Positions 27,251 through 37,583 of a stretch of 64,000 nucleotides of DNA are shown in pieces (position 1 is the first letter of the stretch; every line of letters starts with the position of its first letter). Below the pieces are notes generated by a model that did no database searches, was not told where the DNA came from, and saw only the letters and a program-made list of their open reading frames with translations. A program made the translations under genes and the position numbers. Origin of the DNA: Histidinibacterium aquaticum (GTDB lineage: Bacteria; Pseudomonadota; Alphaproteobacteria; Rhodobacterales; Rhodobacteraceae); NCBI RefSeq assembly GCF_008710275.1, contig NZ_VYQE01000003.1:434001-498000 (forward strand). The letters are read 5' to 3'.

Positions 27251-27988
27251 TCATCGCCCGCCATCTTCGAGCCGTCGCGGCTCCCGGCGGAAAGTCAGGT
27301 AGTGCGGCACGCGGCCCTCGCGCAGCGCTTTCTGCTCGTAGCGGGTCGAAAGCCAGTCGTCCCAGGGCTCGCGCCAGTCGCGCGGTCCCTCGGCGAGCCA
27401 GCGGAAGCCCTGCCGCGGCACTTCCTCCAGCGTCTGGCGCACGTAGTCGGGAATGTCGGTGGCGACCCGGAACTCGGCACCGTCCTTCAGCACCCGCGCC
27501 AGGGGCTCGAGATACTGAGGGGTGACGAAGCGGCGCTTCCAATGCTTCCGCTTCGGCCAGGGATCGGGATAGAGCAGGAAAGCCTTGGAGATGCTGGCCT
27601 CCGGCAGAACGTCGAAGAGATCGCGCACGTCGCCCGGATGCACGGCGAGGTTCGTGACGCCTGCGTCGCGGATCTTGCCGAGCAGCATGGCGACGCCGTT
27701 GATGTAAGGCTCGCAGCCGATGATCCCCACACCGGGAGTCGCGCCGGCCTGGTGCACCAGGTGCTCGCCCCCACCGAAGCCCACCTCGAGCCAGACGTCG
27801 CGCTCGCCGAAGAGGGCGTCGAGGTCGAGCGGGGTGCGGTCCGGGTTCTCCTCCCAGGAGACGGGGCCCGGCGAGAGCTTGCCCAGGTCCTCGTCGAGGT
27901 AGGCTTCCTGCGACCGGCGCAGGTGCTTGCCCTTGGTCCGGCCGTAGAAATTGCGCCAGGGCGCGCCGCTGGAATGCTCGGTCGTCAT
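27251..27988 (-). CDS. trmB: tRNA (guanine-N7)-methyltransferase TrmB
   Basis: The 245-residue protein shows the TrmB features FYGRTKGKHLRRSQ, the SAM-binding VWLEVGFGGGEHLVHQA, IGCEPYINGVAML, and the signature LLYPDPWPKRKHWKRRFV. It methylates G46 in the variable loop of tRNAs. It lies between irr and gnd on the same strand. Confidence 0.96.
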   Translation of the reverse strand: MTTEHSSGAPWRNFYGRTKGKHLRRSQEAYLDEDLGKLSPGPVSWEENPDRTPLDLDALFGERDVWLEVGFGGGEHLVHQAGATPGVGIIGCEPYINGVAMLLGKIRDAGVTNLAVHPGDVRDLFDVLPEASISKAFLLYPDPWPKRKHWKRRFVTPQYLEPLARVLKDGAEFRVATDIPDYVRQTLEEVPRQGFRWLAEGPRDWREPWDDWLSTRYEQKALREGRVPHYLTFRREPRRLEDGGR

Positions 27989-28053
27989 GGGGGCGCGAGG
28001 TAGCCTGACTGGGGAAGGGTCGCAAGACTCGCGGTGGCGGAGCCGGACAAGAG

Positions 28054-28075
28054 AAAGCCGGGCAGGATGCCCGGC
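28054..28075 (-). terminator. Terminator of irr
   Basis: On the minus strand GCCGGGC, a 5-base loop and GCCCGGC are followed by TTTCTC. The hairpin (28057-28075) lies about 30 bases after the irr stop and before trmB. Confidence 0.65.
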
Positions 28076-28104
28076 CTACGGTCTCTCGGACGGCGCAAGA
28101 CGCC

Positions 28105-28527
28105 TCAGCGGCGGCGGAGGCGGATCACCACGTCGACCTTGGAGATCTCCGCGCCTTCGGGCGCGTTCGGCAGACGCGAAATCTCGAGCTGGTCGGCGGG
28201 GGCGTCGGTCAGCTCCATCCGGTCCTCCCAGAAGAAGTGCGGATGGTCGCTCATGTTGGTGTCGAAGTAGCTCTTGGAGCCGTCGACCACGACCTCGCGG
28301 ACGAGTCCCGCGTCGCAGAAGGCCTTGAGCGTGTTGTACACCGTCGCCAGCGAGACCTTCTCCCCGGCACGGCTCGCGGCCTCGAACAGGCTCTCGGCGG
28401 TGACATGCCGGTCTTGCCCGTCGCCCACCAGAAGGGCGGCCAGCGCGATGCGCTGGCGGGTCGGGCGCAGGCCAGCTTCGGCCAGCCAGGCCTCTCCGCG
28501 TTCCTGAATCGGCGGTGCGTCGTGCAT
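28105..28527 (-). CDS. irr: Iron response regulator Irr (Fur superfamily)
   Basis: The 140-residue protein has the Fur-family winged helix (GLRPTRQRIALAALLV, VSLATVYNTLKAF) and an Irr-like metal/haem region (FDTNMSDHPHFFWED). Alphaproteobacterial Irr represses iron-demanding functions or activates uptake when haem is scarce. ATG 28527 is chosen over an upstream start because AGAGAGG precedes it and the longer N-terminus is unlike the family. The gene is divergent from fabA, an arrangement typical of Rhodobacterales and a clue to the identification as Irr rather than Fur. Confidence 0.85.
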   Translation of the reverse strand: MHDAPPIQERGEAWLAEAGLRPTRQRIALAALLVGDGQDRHVTAESLFEAASRAGEKVSLATVYNTLKAFCDAGLVREVVVDGSKSYFDTNMSDHPHFFWEDRMELTDAPADQLEISRLPNAPEGAEISKVDVVIRLRRR

Positions 28528-28715
28528 GGATGTGCCTCTCTCTCGCTGACACAATATGGCGAATTGCGACCGGTTTTCAATGCACAGGGGCCTCCGGCAC
28601 CGCGCGCCGTGCCGCCCTTGCCACGTTCGGCGCCGGAGTGATATGGCGGCGCGGAACAGGTGGCCGGGTCCCGGTCCGCCGCAAAAGCCTTTTGGCATAG
28701 GGAGAGCGAGAGAGC

Positions 28716-29225
28716 ATGGCCGAGTACCCCACCAGTTTCGACAGGGACGACCTGCTGAAATGCGCGCGCGGAGAGCTCTTCGGCCCGGGCAACGCCCAGC
28801 TTCCCGAGCCGCCCATGCTCATGGTCGACCGCGTCACCGACATCTCGGGCGACGGCGGGCCCAACGGCAAGGGCCACGTCGTGGCCGAGTTCGACATCAA
28901 GCCCGACCTCTGGTTCTTCGAGTGCCACTTTCCCGGCAACCCGATCATGCCCGGCTGCCTGGGGCTCGATGGGCTCTGGCAGCTCACCGGCTTCAACCTC
29001 GGCTGGCGCGGCTGGCAGGGCCGAGGCTATGCCCTCGGCGTCGGAGAGGTGAAGCTGACCGGCATGGTCCGCCCCGACCGGAAGAAGCTCACCTACTACG
29101 TCGACTTCTCCAAGGCCGTGCAGAGCCGGCGCCTGACCATGGGCGTGGCCGACGGCCGGGTCGAGGCCGACGGCGAGGTGATCTACCAGGTCAAGGACAT
29201 GAAGGTCGCGCTGTCCGAAAGCTGA
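28716..29225 (+). CDS. fabA: 3-Hydroxydecanoyl-ACP dehydratase/isomerase FabA
   Basis: The 169-residue hot-dog protein has the active-site segment [21 protein letters not shown] with catalytic H71 and the aspartate in LGLDGLW. It dehydrates and isomerises the C10 acyl-ACP to the cis-3 form, the entry to unsaturated fatty acids. ATG 28716 follows GGGAGAGCG. It heads the fabA-(PPOX)-fabB-fabI unit and shares a 188-base upstream region with irr. Confidence 0.97.
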   Translation: MAEYPTSFDRDDLLKCARGELFGPGNAQLPEPPMLMVDRVTDISGDGGPNGKGHVVAEFDIKPDLWFFECHFPGNPIMPGCLGLDGLWQLTGFNLGWRGWQGRGYALGVGEVKLTGMVRPDRKKLTYYVDFSKAVQSRRLTMGVADGRVEADGEVIYQVKDMKVALSES

Positions 29226-29262
29226 GGCGATCGGCCGGCGCCGCCTTCGGAAAGGGCACCGA

Positions 29263-29913
29263 GTGACGGGTTATTCCATCGATCCCGCGCACCTCGTCGA
29301 GACCGAGGAGGACCTGCGGGCGCTCTTCGGCGAAGCTCACGGGATCGCCCTGAAGAAGAGCCAGACGGCGCTCGACCGGCACGCGCGGGAGTTCATCGAG
29401 CGCGCGCCGTTCCTGTGCCTGGCCACCCAGAACGCCACAGGAGACGCCGACGTCAGCCCCCGCGGCGACCCGCCCGGTTTCGTCAGGATCCTCGACGACC
29501 GGACCCTCGCGATCCCGGACCGGCCCGGGAACAACCGGCTCGACAGCCTGTCGAACATCGTCGCCAACCCGAGTGTCGGCCTGCTCTTCATCGTGCCGGG
29601 CTTCGACGACACGCTGCGCGTGAACGGACGCGCGCGGCTCGTGACAGACCCGGAGATCCTCGCGCCGATGGCCGTGAACGGCCGGGTGCCGAAGCTCGCC
29701 ATCGTGGTCGAGATCACCGAGCTCTTCATGCATTGCGCCAAGGCCTTCCGCCGGTCGAACCTCTGGGATCCCGACCAATTCCAGGACCGCCGGTCGATGG
29801 CCTCGCTGCCACGGATCATCCACGACCAGACCTCCGCCCCGCCCAAGGAGGAGGGCGAGTTCGAGCGGATGGATCAGGATCTAGAGGCCGAATACCGCAG
29901 AACCCTCTACTGA
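29263..29913 (+). CDS. Pyridoxamine 5'-phosphate oxidase-family FMN protein (MSMEG_1061-like)
   Basis: The 216-residue protein has the split-barrel flavin-binding fold: FIERAPFLCLATQNATGDADVSPRGDPPGFVRILDD, DRPGNNRLDSLSNIVANPSVGLLFIVPGFDDTLRVNGRARL, and the C-terminal MHCAKAFRRSNLW. It resembles the MSMEG_1061 group of FMN-dependent PPOX-like proteins; its substrate is unknown. The start is GTG 29263, 37 bases after fabA, and fabB follows 96 bases later. Its presence inside the fatty acid unit may be incidental. Confidence 0.8.
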   Translation: MTGYSIDPAHLVETEEDLRALFGEAHGIALKKSQTALDRHAREFIERAPFLCLATQNATGDADVSPRGDPPGFVRILDDRTLAIPDRPGNNRLDSLSNIVANPSVGLLFIVPGFDDTLRVNGRARLVTDPEILAPMAVNGRVPKLAIVVEITELFMHCAKAFRRSNLWDPDQFQDRRSMASLPRIIHDQTSAPPKEEGEFERMDQDLEAEYRRTLY

Positions 29914-30009
29914 CGGGGGGTCGGGGCCCGGCCACCCCAACCGGTCTATCGGCTTGCCCCACCGCCCCCCTCTGCCATACACACGAGCCGACCAAGCAAA
30001 GGAGCGTCC

Positions 30010-31239
<1,230 letters not shown>

Positions 31240-31244
31240 GACCG

Positions 31245-32048
31245 GTGGTACTCAACATGCAGGGCAAGCGCGGCGTCGTCATGGGCGTCGCCAACGACCG
31301 CTCCATCGCCTGGGGCATCGCGAAGGCCCTGCACGAGGCCGGCGCCGACCTCGCCTTCACCTACCAGGGCGAACAGCTGAAAAAGCGGGTCGAGCCGCTC
31401 TGCGCCTCGATCGGCTGCGACTTCCTCGTCGAGGCCGACGTCACCGACGACGCCAAGATGGACGAGGCCTTTGCCGAGGTGAAAGAGCGCTTCGGGACGA
31501 TCGACTTTCTCGTCCACGCCATCGCCTATTCCGACAAGGCCGAGATCTCGGGCCGCTTCTCGGACACCACGCGGGGCAACTTCCTGAACTCGCTCAACAT
31601 CTCCTGCTACAGCTTCATCGACGCATCGCGCCGGGCGGCGGAGCTCATGCCCGATGGCGGCTCCATCGTGACGCTGACTTACATGGGGTCGCGGTCGGTC
31701 ATCCCGTTCTACAACGTAATGGGCGTGGCGAAGGCTGCCCTGGAAGCCGCGACTCGCTACCTCGCCAACGACCTCGGTCCGCAGAAGATCCGCGTGAACG
31801 CGATCTCCCCGGGGCCGATGAAGACGCTGGCCGGCGCGGCGGTGGGCGGCGCCCGCCGCACCTTCAAGCACGCCGAGACCAACTCGCCGCTCCGCGCGAA
31901 CGCGACGCTTGCCGCCGTTGGCGGCACGGCGGTCTGGCTCTGTTCGGATGGGGGGGCCTGCACGACGGGCGAGATCGTCCACGTCGACGGCGGCTACCAT
32001 GTCCTCGGCATGCCGCGTCCGGAAGAGATGCCCTCGGCCAACGACTGA
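31245..32048 (+). CDS. fabI: Enoyl-ACP reductase FabI
   Basis: The 267-residue SDR-like protein has the FabI signatures GVANDRSIAWGIA and VHAIAYSDKAE, plus the catalytic YNVMGVAK pattern (Tyr-x6-Lys) and SPGPMKTLAGA. It carries out the NADH-dependent last reduction of fatty acid elongation. GTG 31245 is preferred over ATG 31257 because GAGGGAG lies upstream at the right distance. It completes the fabA-fabB-fabI unit. Confidence 0.95.
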   Translation: MVLNMQGKRGVVMGVANDRSIAWGIAKALHEAGADLAFTYQGEQLKKRVEPLCASIGCDFLVEADVTDDAKMDEAFAEVKERFGTIDFLVHAIAYSDKAEISGRFSDTTRGNFLNSLNISCYSFIDASRRAAELMPDGGSIVTLTYMGSRSVIPFYNVMGVAKAALEAATRYLANDLGPQKIRVNAISPGPMKTLAGAAVGGARRTFKHAETNSPLRANATLAAVGGTAVWLCSDGGACTTGEIVHVDGGYHVLGMPRPEEMPSAND

Positions 32049-32076
32049 AGGCGCGCCGACGCCTCTCAACGTCCGT

Positions 32077-33213
32077 TTACTTGCGCGCCCCCGTGAGCAC
32101 GGGGGCGAAGGCCCAGGCCAGCAGGGCCAGTGGCAGGAAGGCCGCCATCGCCACCCGGAATCCGGCGACCTCGGCCAGCGCCCCGAAGGCGGGCGGGCCA
32201 ACGAAGCTCAGGACCGTCGAGATCAGCGCGAAGGCGGCCATCGTCTCCGCCGCCGGTCGTCCGGGTTGCTGCGCCGCGGCCGAGAAGCCGAGCGGCACCG
32301 CCACGCAGATGCCGAGCCCCAGGACCGCGAAGCCCAGCAGAGCGACCCAGGCGGCGGGCGCCAGCACGATGATCCCCAGCCCGGCCGCGGTCAGCAGCGC
32401 CATGCCCCGGCCGACCCAGAGCGCACCCCGCCGGGCGACCACCCGGTCGGCCAGGAAGCGGCCCAGCGTCAGCGTTCCGATCACCGCCGGGAGCGCGAGC
32501 GCCGCCAGCGCCTCGCGCACGCCGAGCGCATCGCGCAGGTAGATCACGCCCCAGCTCCGGGCGACCCCCTCCATCACGATCCCCGCCGCCGCGAAGCCGC
32601 CGATGGCGAGCGCTGCCCGCCCCGGTATCGCGAAGCGCTTCTGCTTGCCTGAACCGTCGCGGGAGGGACTCTCGGTCAGGGAGCGGAGGACCAACAGCGC
32701 CCCGCCCGCCTCGAGAACCGCGAGGCCGGTGAAGTGCACGGCCGGAGCCACGCCCAACTCGATCAGGCCGGCCGAGACCAGCGAGGCGGCGAGAAAGCCG
32801 ATCCCCCACCAGCCGTGGCAGCGGTTCATCACGCGCGTCGCGCTCCGCGCCTCATAGCGGTCGGCCTCGAGGTTGATCGCGAGATTGCCCAGCGCCAGCC
32901 CCAGCCCGAAGACGAAGAGGGCGAGGCAAAGCGCGGAGAACCCGGGGGAAAGGGCCACGCCGACCGTCAGGGCCGCGAAAACGGGCAAGCCGCCGAGCAT
33001 CAAGAGGCGGGGACCAAGCTTTTCGACCAACGGCGCTACGGCGAAATTGCCCAGGATGACGCCCGCGGGCAGCGCCATGAGCGCGAGCCCGAAGAGCGCC
33101 TCGGTCAGCCCCAGCGCGGCCTGGATCTCGGGGAGACGGGCATAGAGCGTTCCGACGGTGATGCCATGCAGCGCGAAAGCCGCCATCACGCGATGCGCGT
33201 CCGTCAGTCTCAT
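32077..33213 (-). CDS. MFS transporter
   Basis: The 378-residue protein has about 12 hydrophobic helices, starting with MAAFALHGITVGTLYARLPEIQAALG, and MFS loop features (LGPRLLMLGG, VMNRCHGWWGIGFL). It resembles the YbjJ/FucP-like class with a conserved NRCHG segment. Substrate unknown. ATG 33213 with GGAGGG upstream is preferred over the longer N-terminus. The gene is convergent with fabI. Confidence 0.85.
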   Translation of the reverse strand: MRLTDAHRVMAAFALHGITVGTLYARLPEIQAALGLTEALFGLALMALPAGVILGNFAVAPLVEKLGPRLLMLGGLPVFAALTVGVALSPGFSALCLALFVFGLGLALGNLAINLEADRYEARSATRVMNRCHGWWGIGFLAASLVSAGLIELGVAPAVHFTGLAVLEAGGALLVLRSLTESPSRDGSGKQKRFAIPGRAALAIGGFAAAGIVMEGVARSWGVIYLRDALGVREALAALALPAVIGTLTLGRFLADRVVARRGALWVGRGMALLTAAGLGIIVLAPAAWVALLGFAVLGLGICVAVPLGFSAAAQQPGRPAAETMAAFALISTVLSFVGPPAFGALAEVAGFRVAMAAFLPLALLAWAFAPVLTGARK

Positions 33214-33285
33214 TCGGCACGCCCTCCGGACACGAAAGCGCCCGGCCCCCAACGGGACCGGGCGGCGAATTCGTCCGAGTCCTAC

Positions 33286-33305
33286 GCGCCGAAAAGCTTC
33301 GGCGC
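33286..33305 (-). terminator. Hairpin after the FKBP gene
   Basis: GCGCCGAA and TTCGGCGC form a perfect 8-base stem with a 4-base loop, 8 bases past the stop of the FKBP gene on the minus strand. There is no T-run, so it may stabilise the transcript end rather than terminate it. Confidence 0.35.
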
Positions 33306-33313
33306 CAGAGGTC

Positions 33314-33748
33314 TCAGGCGTCCTTCACTTCGACCAGCTCGATATCGAAGTTCAGGTCCTTGCCCGCGAGCGGATGGTTCGCGTCGAGCGTGACCTCGGT
33401 GTCGCTCGCCTCGACCACCGTGACAGGCACGACCTGGCCCTGGGGCGTCTGCATCTGCAGGCGCGTGCCGGGATCGACCGGAACGTCTTCCGGGATCTGG
33501 TCGCGGGCGATGGACTGGCGGGCGGAGGGGTCGGGCTCGCCGTAGGCTTCGGCGCAGGGAACGGCCACCGTCTTGGTCTCGCCGACTTCCATACCGGGAA
33601 GCGCCTTGTCGAGGCCGGGGATGATCTGGCCCGATCCGACTTCGAACTCCAGCGGCTCGCGGCCGTGGGAGCTGTCGAATGTCTCGCCGTCCTGAAGGGT
33701 ACCGGTGTAATGAATGCGGACAGTGTCGCCGGTCTTGACCTGCGTCAT
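33314..33748 (-). CDS. FKBP-type peptidyl-prolyl isomerase, SlyD-like
   Basis: The 144-residue protein has the FKBP core VRIHYTGTLQDGETFDSSHG, FEVGSGQIIPGLDKALPGM, and an insert-in-flap region typical of SlyD-like proteins (YGEPDPSARQSIARDQIPEDV, HPLAGKDLNFDIELVEV). No histidine-rich metal tail is present, unlike E. coli SlyD. It catalyses proline isomerisation in the cytoplasm. ATG 33748 has GGAGA upstream. It is divergent from the haloacid dehalogenase-like gene. Confidence 0.92.
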   Translation of the reverse strand: MTQVKTGDTVRIHYTGTLQDGETFDSSHGREPLEFEVGSGQIIPGLDKALPGMEVGETKTVAVPCAEAYGEPDPSARQSIARDQIPEDVPVDPGTRLQMQTPQGQVVPVTVVEASDTEVTLDANHPLAGKDLNFDIELVEVKDA

Positions 33749-33904
33749 GGGGTGTCTCCGTGCGTCTGGGAAAAATGAAGGAGGCCGCCAGCCTCGGCGG
33801 GTTCTCCGGTTCTGCCTCAAGGTAGGGGCGGCGGTCGGCGATTGCAAACAAACAGGGCCCGAATTGGCCTTTTCGGCCCCTTCCGCCCGTGCAAATCTGC
33901 CCCC

Positions 33905-34582
33905 ATGACCATCCGCGCCTGCATTTTCGACGCCTACGGCACCCTTTTCGACATCGCGGGCGCCGCCCGGGAGGCCGCGGAGGAGCCCGGACGCGAGCGC
34001 CTGAAGGAGCTCTGGCCGCGCCTGGCCGAGGACTGGCGGCAGAAGCAGCTCCAGTACACCTGGCTGCGCGCCGCCGCCGGGCGCCACGCCGACTTCTGGC
34101 AGGTCACCTGCGACGGCCTCGACTGGGCGCTGGAGGCGGCCGGTCTCGACGACCCCGCCCTGCGCACCCGGCTGCTCGACCTCTACCGGCGCCTGCCGGC
34201 CTACCCGGAGGTCCCCGCCGTCCTCTCCGCGCTGAAGGCCAAGGGCCTGCACTGCGCGATCCTCACCAACGGCACGCCGGGGATGATGGAAGACGCGCTG
34301 GTCGCCGCCGGGATCGGCGGCCACCTCGACGCGGTTCTCTCCGCCGAGGAGGCCGGGGTCTTCAAGCCCTCGCCCAAGGTCTACGACCTGGTCGGCCAGA
34401 GGTTCGGCACCGATCCCTCCGAGGTCCTCTTCGTTTCCGCCAATGGCTGGGACGCGGCCGGCGGCGCGGGCTACGGGTTCCGGACGCTCTGGGTCAACCG
34501 GACAGGCGCGCCGAGCGACCGGCTCTATGCCGAGCCCGCCCATGTCGCGAGCGATCTCACCGGCGTGCCGGACCTGGTCTGA
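33905..34582 (+). CDS. HAD type II haloacid dehalogenase-like protein
   Basis: The 225-residue protein has HAD motif I with nucleophile D9 (IFDAYGTLFD), motif II LTNGTP, motif III FKPSPKVYDL and motif IV VSANGWDAAGGAGYGF. The order and WDAAGA-like motif fit L-2-haloacid dehalogenases. The cytoplasmic substrate is not proven; activity on haloacids is possible. The stop overlaps the ATG of the next gene by one base. Confidence 0.87.
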   Translation: MTIRACIFDAYGTLFDIAGAAREAAEEPGRERLKELWPRLAEDWRQKQLQYTWLRAAAGRHADFWQVTCDGLDWALEAAGLDDPALRTRLLDLYRRLPAYPEVPAVLSALKAKGLHCAILTNGTPGMMEDALVAAGIGGHLDAVLSAEEAGVFKPSPKVYDLVGQRFGTDPSEVLFVSANGWDAAGGAGYGFRTLWVNRTGAPSDRLYAEPAHVASDLTGVPDLV

Positions 34583-35400
34583 TGCCGCGCTTCACGACGA
34601 CGGACGGGGTCGGCCTGCACTACGCCGACGAGGGAGAGGGCCCGCCGCTGCTCTGCCTTCCGGGTCTCACCCGCAACGGCGAGGACTTCGCCCACCTCCT
34701 GCCGCACATGAAGGGCCGCAGAATGATCCGGCTCGACCCGCGCGGGCGCGGGCGGTCGGACTGGGCGGAGGACCCTCTCAGCTACACCCCCGCGCGCGAA
34801 GCGCAGGACGTGGTGGAACTGCTCGACCATCTCGGGCTGGAAGCCGTGGACCTGATCGGAACCTCCCGCGGCGGGCTCGTCGCCATGGTCCTCGCCGCCA
34901 TCGCGCCGGGCCGCCTGTCCCGTGTCGTGCTCAACGACATCGGCCCGGTCATCGAGCCCGAGGGCCTGGCCAAGATCGAGGGCTACCTTGGCAAGCTGCC
35001 GGAGGACCCCACGCTCGAGGCCGCCGCCGAGCGACTGATGCGCGAGGGCGAAGCGGAGTTTCCCGGAGTCCCCCGTGCCCGCTGGGCCGCGGAAGCCGCC
35101 GCCCGCTACGACGAGGGGCCCAAGGGCCTCGCCCTGCGCTACGACCCGGGCCTGCGCACCGCCTACGAGGCCGGCAAGGGCGCCGAACTGCCCGACCCCT
35201 GGGCCCTCTTCGAGCCGCTGGCGGGGCGGCCGCTCGGAGTGATCAGGGGCGCGCATTCAGACATCCTGTCGGACGCGACGCTCTCCGAGATGACCCGCCG
35301 CCACACCCATATCCGCACCGCGACCGTTCCCGACCGCGGCCATGTCCCATTTCTCGACGAGCCGGAGGCGCTCGCCCTGATCCGCGAGGTTCTGCAATGA
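34582..35400 (+). CDS. Alpha/beta hydrolase
   Basis: The 272-residue protein has the nucleophile elbow GTSRGG (about residue 95), RLDPRGRGRSDW near residue 55 and the final histidine in DRGHVPFLDEPEAL. It overlaps both neighbours (TGATG at its start, ATGA at its end), so haloacid dehalogenase-like protein, hydrolase and PLP dehydratase form one operon. The substrate is unknown. Confidence 0.88.
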   Translation: MPRFTTTDGVGLHYADEGEGPPLLCLPGLTRNGEDFAHLLPHMKGRRMIRLDPRGRGRSDWAEDPLSYTPAREAQDVVELLDHLGLEAVDLIGTSRGGLVAMVLAAIAPGRLSRVVLNDIGPVIEPEGLAKIEGYLGKLPEDPTLEAAAERLMREGEAEFPGVPRARWAAEAAARYDEGPKGLALRYDPGLRTAYEAGKGAELPDPWALFEPLAGRPLGVIRGAHSDILSDATLSEMTRRHTHIRTATVPDRGHVPFLDEPEALALIREVLQ

Positions 35401-36392
35401 CGTTGGACGATCCCGCCGGCCCCGTCACCATCGAAACCGTCGAGGCCGCCGCCACCCGCCTCGCCGGGCATGTCCGGCACACGCCGCTGCTCTCCTCGCC
35501 CTTCCTGGACGAGATCGCCGGGCGCCGGATCCTGGTGAAGCCCGAGTGCCTGCAGCACACCGGGTCCTTCAAGTTCCGGGGGGCCTGGTCGGCGATCTCC
35601 GCGCTCGCCCCGGAGCTGCGGGAGAAGGGCGTTGTCGCCTACTCCAGCGGCAACCACGCGCAGGGCGTCGCGCTTGCCGCGAAAATGCACGGCATTCCGG
35701 CGGTCATCGTCATGCCCTCGGACGCGCCGCAGCTGAAGCTGAAGAACACCGCCGCGCTCGGGGCCGAGGTCGTCACCTATGACCGGCACGGCGAGAACCG
35801 CGAGGAGATCGGCGGCGCACTGGCCGCCGAGCGCGGGCTCGCGCTGATCCGCCCCTACGACGATCCGCAGGTGATCGCCGGACAGGGCACGGCGGGTCTC
35901 GAGATCGCGGCCGACGCCGAGGCGCTCGGCATCGACCGGGCCGAGGTCCTGGTCTGCTGCGGCGGCGGCGGGCTGACCTCCGGCATCGGCCTCGCGCTCG
36001 AGGCCTACCGCCCGGGTTTCCGCGTGCGGCCGGTGGAGCCCGTGGGCTTCGACGACGTGGCTCGGTCGCTCGCCGCGCACGAGCGGCTTGAGGTCATCCC
36101 GGGAAGCCGCTCGATCTGCGACGCGGTGGTGACTCCCGCCCCCGGCGAGCTGACCTTCCCGATCCTCGACCGGCTCTGCGGTCCGGGGATGACGGCCTCG
36201 GACGAGGACGTGCTCTTTGCATTGGCGCAAGCCTTCCGCAGGCTGAAGATCGTGCTGGAACCGGGCGGCGCGCTCTCCCTCGCCGCGGCCCTCCGCCAGC
36301 CCGACCGGATCGAGGGGGACACCGTGATCGTGGTCGCGTCGGGCGGCAACGTGGACGCCGCCGTCTTCGCCCGGGCGCTGGAGATGGCATGA
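35397..36392 (+). CDS. Threonine/serine dehydratase-like PLP enzyme
   Basis: The 331-residue fold-type II PLP enzyme shows the PLP lysine in HTGSFKFRGAWSA, YSSGNHAQGVALAAK and the phosphate loop CCGGGGLTSGIGLAL. It deaminates threonine or serine, or racemises serine. There is no ACT domain, so it is not the biosynthetic IlvA. It follows the hydrolase with a 4-base overlap. A similar protein is EutB of ectoine catabolism, but no other ectoine-degradation gene adjoins it. Confidence 0.88.
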   Translation: MTLDDPAGPVTIETVEAAATRLAGHVRHTPLLSSPFLDEIAGRRILVKPECLQHTGSFKFRGAWSAISALAPELREKGVVAYSSGNHAQGVALAAKMHGIPAVIVMPSDAPQLKLKNTAALGAEVVTYDRHGENREEIGGALAAERGLALIRPYDDPQVIAGQGTAGLEIAADAEALGIDRAEVLVCCGGGGLTSGIGLALEAYRPGFRVRPVEPVGFDDVARSLAAHERLEVIPGSRSICDAVVTPAPGELTFPILDRLCGPGMTASDEDVLFALAQAFRRLKIVLEPGGALSLAAALRQPDRIEGDTVIVVASGGNVDAAVFARALEMA

Positions 36393-36770
36393 CACCCGTC
36401 GCACTTGCCGGTAACCACGTCAGGACGCTCGCCGACCGGAGGAGCACGTCGACCGCTTCGGGCATCGACATGAACCTCATGTCACGACATCTTCACCCTC
36501 GCGACGCGGGGCGGAACGGCGAACTTGGCGGATACGCACCTCGGAGGCCCCGATGAGTGAATCTTTCCCGGGCATGTCGTGCGACGTTGACATGACTCAC
36601 TTTTGCCGCTTTCGTGGGCGCTCAGGGAGGAGGGTCAGCACTCTCCTGACGGCCCGACCGGGGCCTCGGAGGACTGACCTTGACGGTTCGGGCCGCGCCC
36701 AGCGCGCTGGCCCGAACCGCGACAACCGTCCCCACGTCCCGATGACCGCCATCCCGACCGGAGGCCGCCC
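36393..36770. other. 378-base intergenic region with repeated GACATG motifs
   Basis: No convincing gene is seen. The stretch holds GACATG-AACCT-CATGTC (36467-36483) and, further on, CATGTC and GACATG 10 bases apart (36573-36594), giving four copies of one hexamer in inverted pairs. A long hairpin follows at 36684-36719. It lies between the PLP-enzyme operon and the pcaD-like gene. Confidence 0.6.
36684..36719. repeat. Long hairpin, perfect 11-base arms
   Basis: CGGTTCGGGCC (36684-36694) and GGCCCGAACCG (36709-36719) are perfect complements around a 14-base centre that itself contains GCGC/GCGC. It lies 51 bases before the pcaD-like start, so it could form in that mRNA leader. No T-run follows. 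Confidence 0.55.
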
Positions 36771-37583
36771 ATGACCGACCACTGGATCGACCGTGGCGAT
36801 GTGACGATCCACGCCCGCACGGACGGGCCGGAGGACGGCGGAGCCCCCGCGCTGGTCTTTTCCGGTTCCCTCGGCACGGACCTCTCGCTCTGGGATCCGA
36901 TCATGCCCTACCTGCCCGAGGGCCTGCGAATCGTGCGGATCGACACGCGCGGCCACGGGCAGTCCTCCGTGCCGCCCGCGCCATACCAGATGGGCACGCT
37001 CGTCAGCGACACGGAGGCGGTCTTCGACGCGCTGGAGATCCGCGAGGCGGTGATGGTCGGCCTGTCGCTCGGCGGGATGATCGCCCAGGCCCTCGCGGTG
37101 AAGCGGCTCGACTTGCTGCGCGGCCTGGTCATCTCGAACACCGCCGCCAAGATCGGCACCCCACAGCTCTGGGAGGACCGTATCGCCGCAATCCGCGCGG
37201 ACGGGCTCGAGTCCATGGCCGACCCGATCCTCGAGCGCTGGTTCTCCCGCGCGTTCCTCGACAGCCCCGAGTCCGAGCCCTGGCGGCAGCTCCTGCTCGC
37301 GACGCCGGTCGAGGGCTACCTCGGCTGCTGCGCCGCCATCGCGGGGACCGACCTCATGACGCCCACCTCCGGCCTGCGCCTGCCGACCCTCGCCATCGCC
37401 GGGTCCGAGGACGGCGCCACCCCGCCAGACCTCGTGCGCGAGACCGCCGACCTGATTCCCGGATCGCAGTTCGAGCTGATCCGGCGCGCGGGCCATCTGC
37501 CCTGCGTCGAGGCGCCCGAGGCCTATGCCGAGCTTCTCACCCGCTTCATGCGCCGCATCGGCCACCTGCCCGGTCAGCAATGA
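36771..37583 (+). CDS. Alpha/beta hydrolase, 3-oxoadipate enol-lactonase-like
   Basis: The 270-residue protein looks like PcaD: VFSGSLGTDLSLWDPIMPYL, RIDTRGHGQSSVPPAPY, elbow GLSLGGMIAQ (about residue 100) and the final histidine in RRAGHLPCVEAPEAY. PcaD opens the enol-lactone of the protocatechuate pathway, but no other pca gene is present, so the assignment to that reaction is uncertain. It overlaps the next gene by four bases. Confidence 0.83.
   Translation: MTDHWIDRGDVTIHARTDGPEDGGAPALVFSGSLGTDLSLWDPIMPYLPEGLRIVRIDTRGHGQSSVPPAPYQMGTLVSDTEAVFDALEIREAVMVGLSLGGMIAQALAVKRLDLLRGLVISNTAAKIGTPQLWEDRIAAIRADGLESMADPILERWFSRAFLDSPESEPWRQLLLATPVEGYLGCCAAIAGTDLMTPTSGLRLPTLAIAGSEDGATPPDLVRETADLIPGSQFELIRRAGHLPCVEAPEAYAELLTRFMRRIGHLPGQQ

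Noticed and set aside
36553-36774. A 73-codon frame in the intergenic region before the pcaD-like gene
   Set aside because: Composition is Arg/Pro-rich and atypical, no ribosome site is seen and it overlaps the next start.
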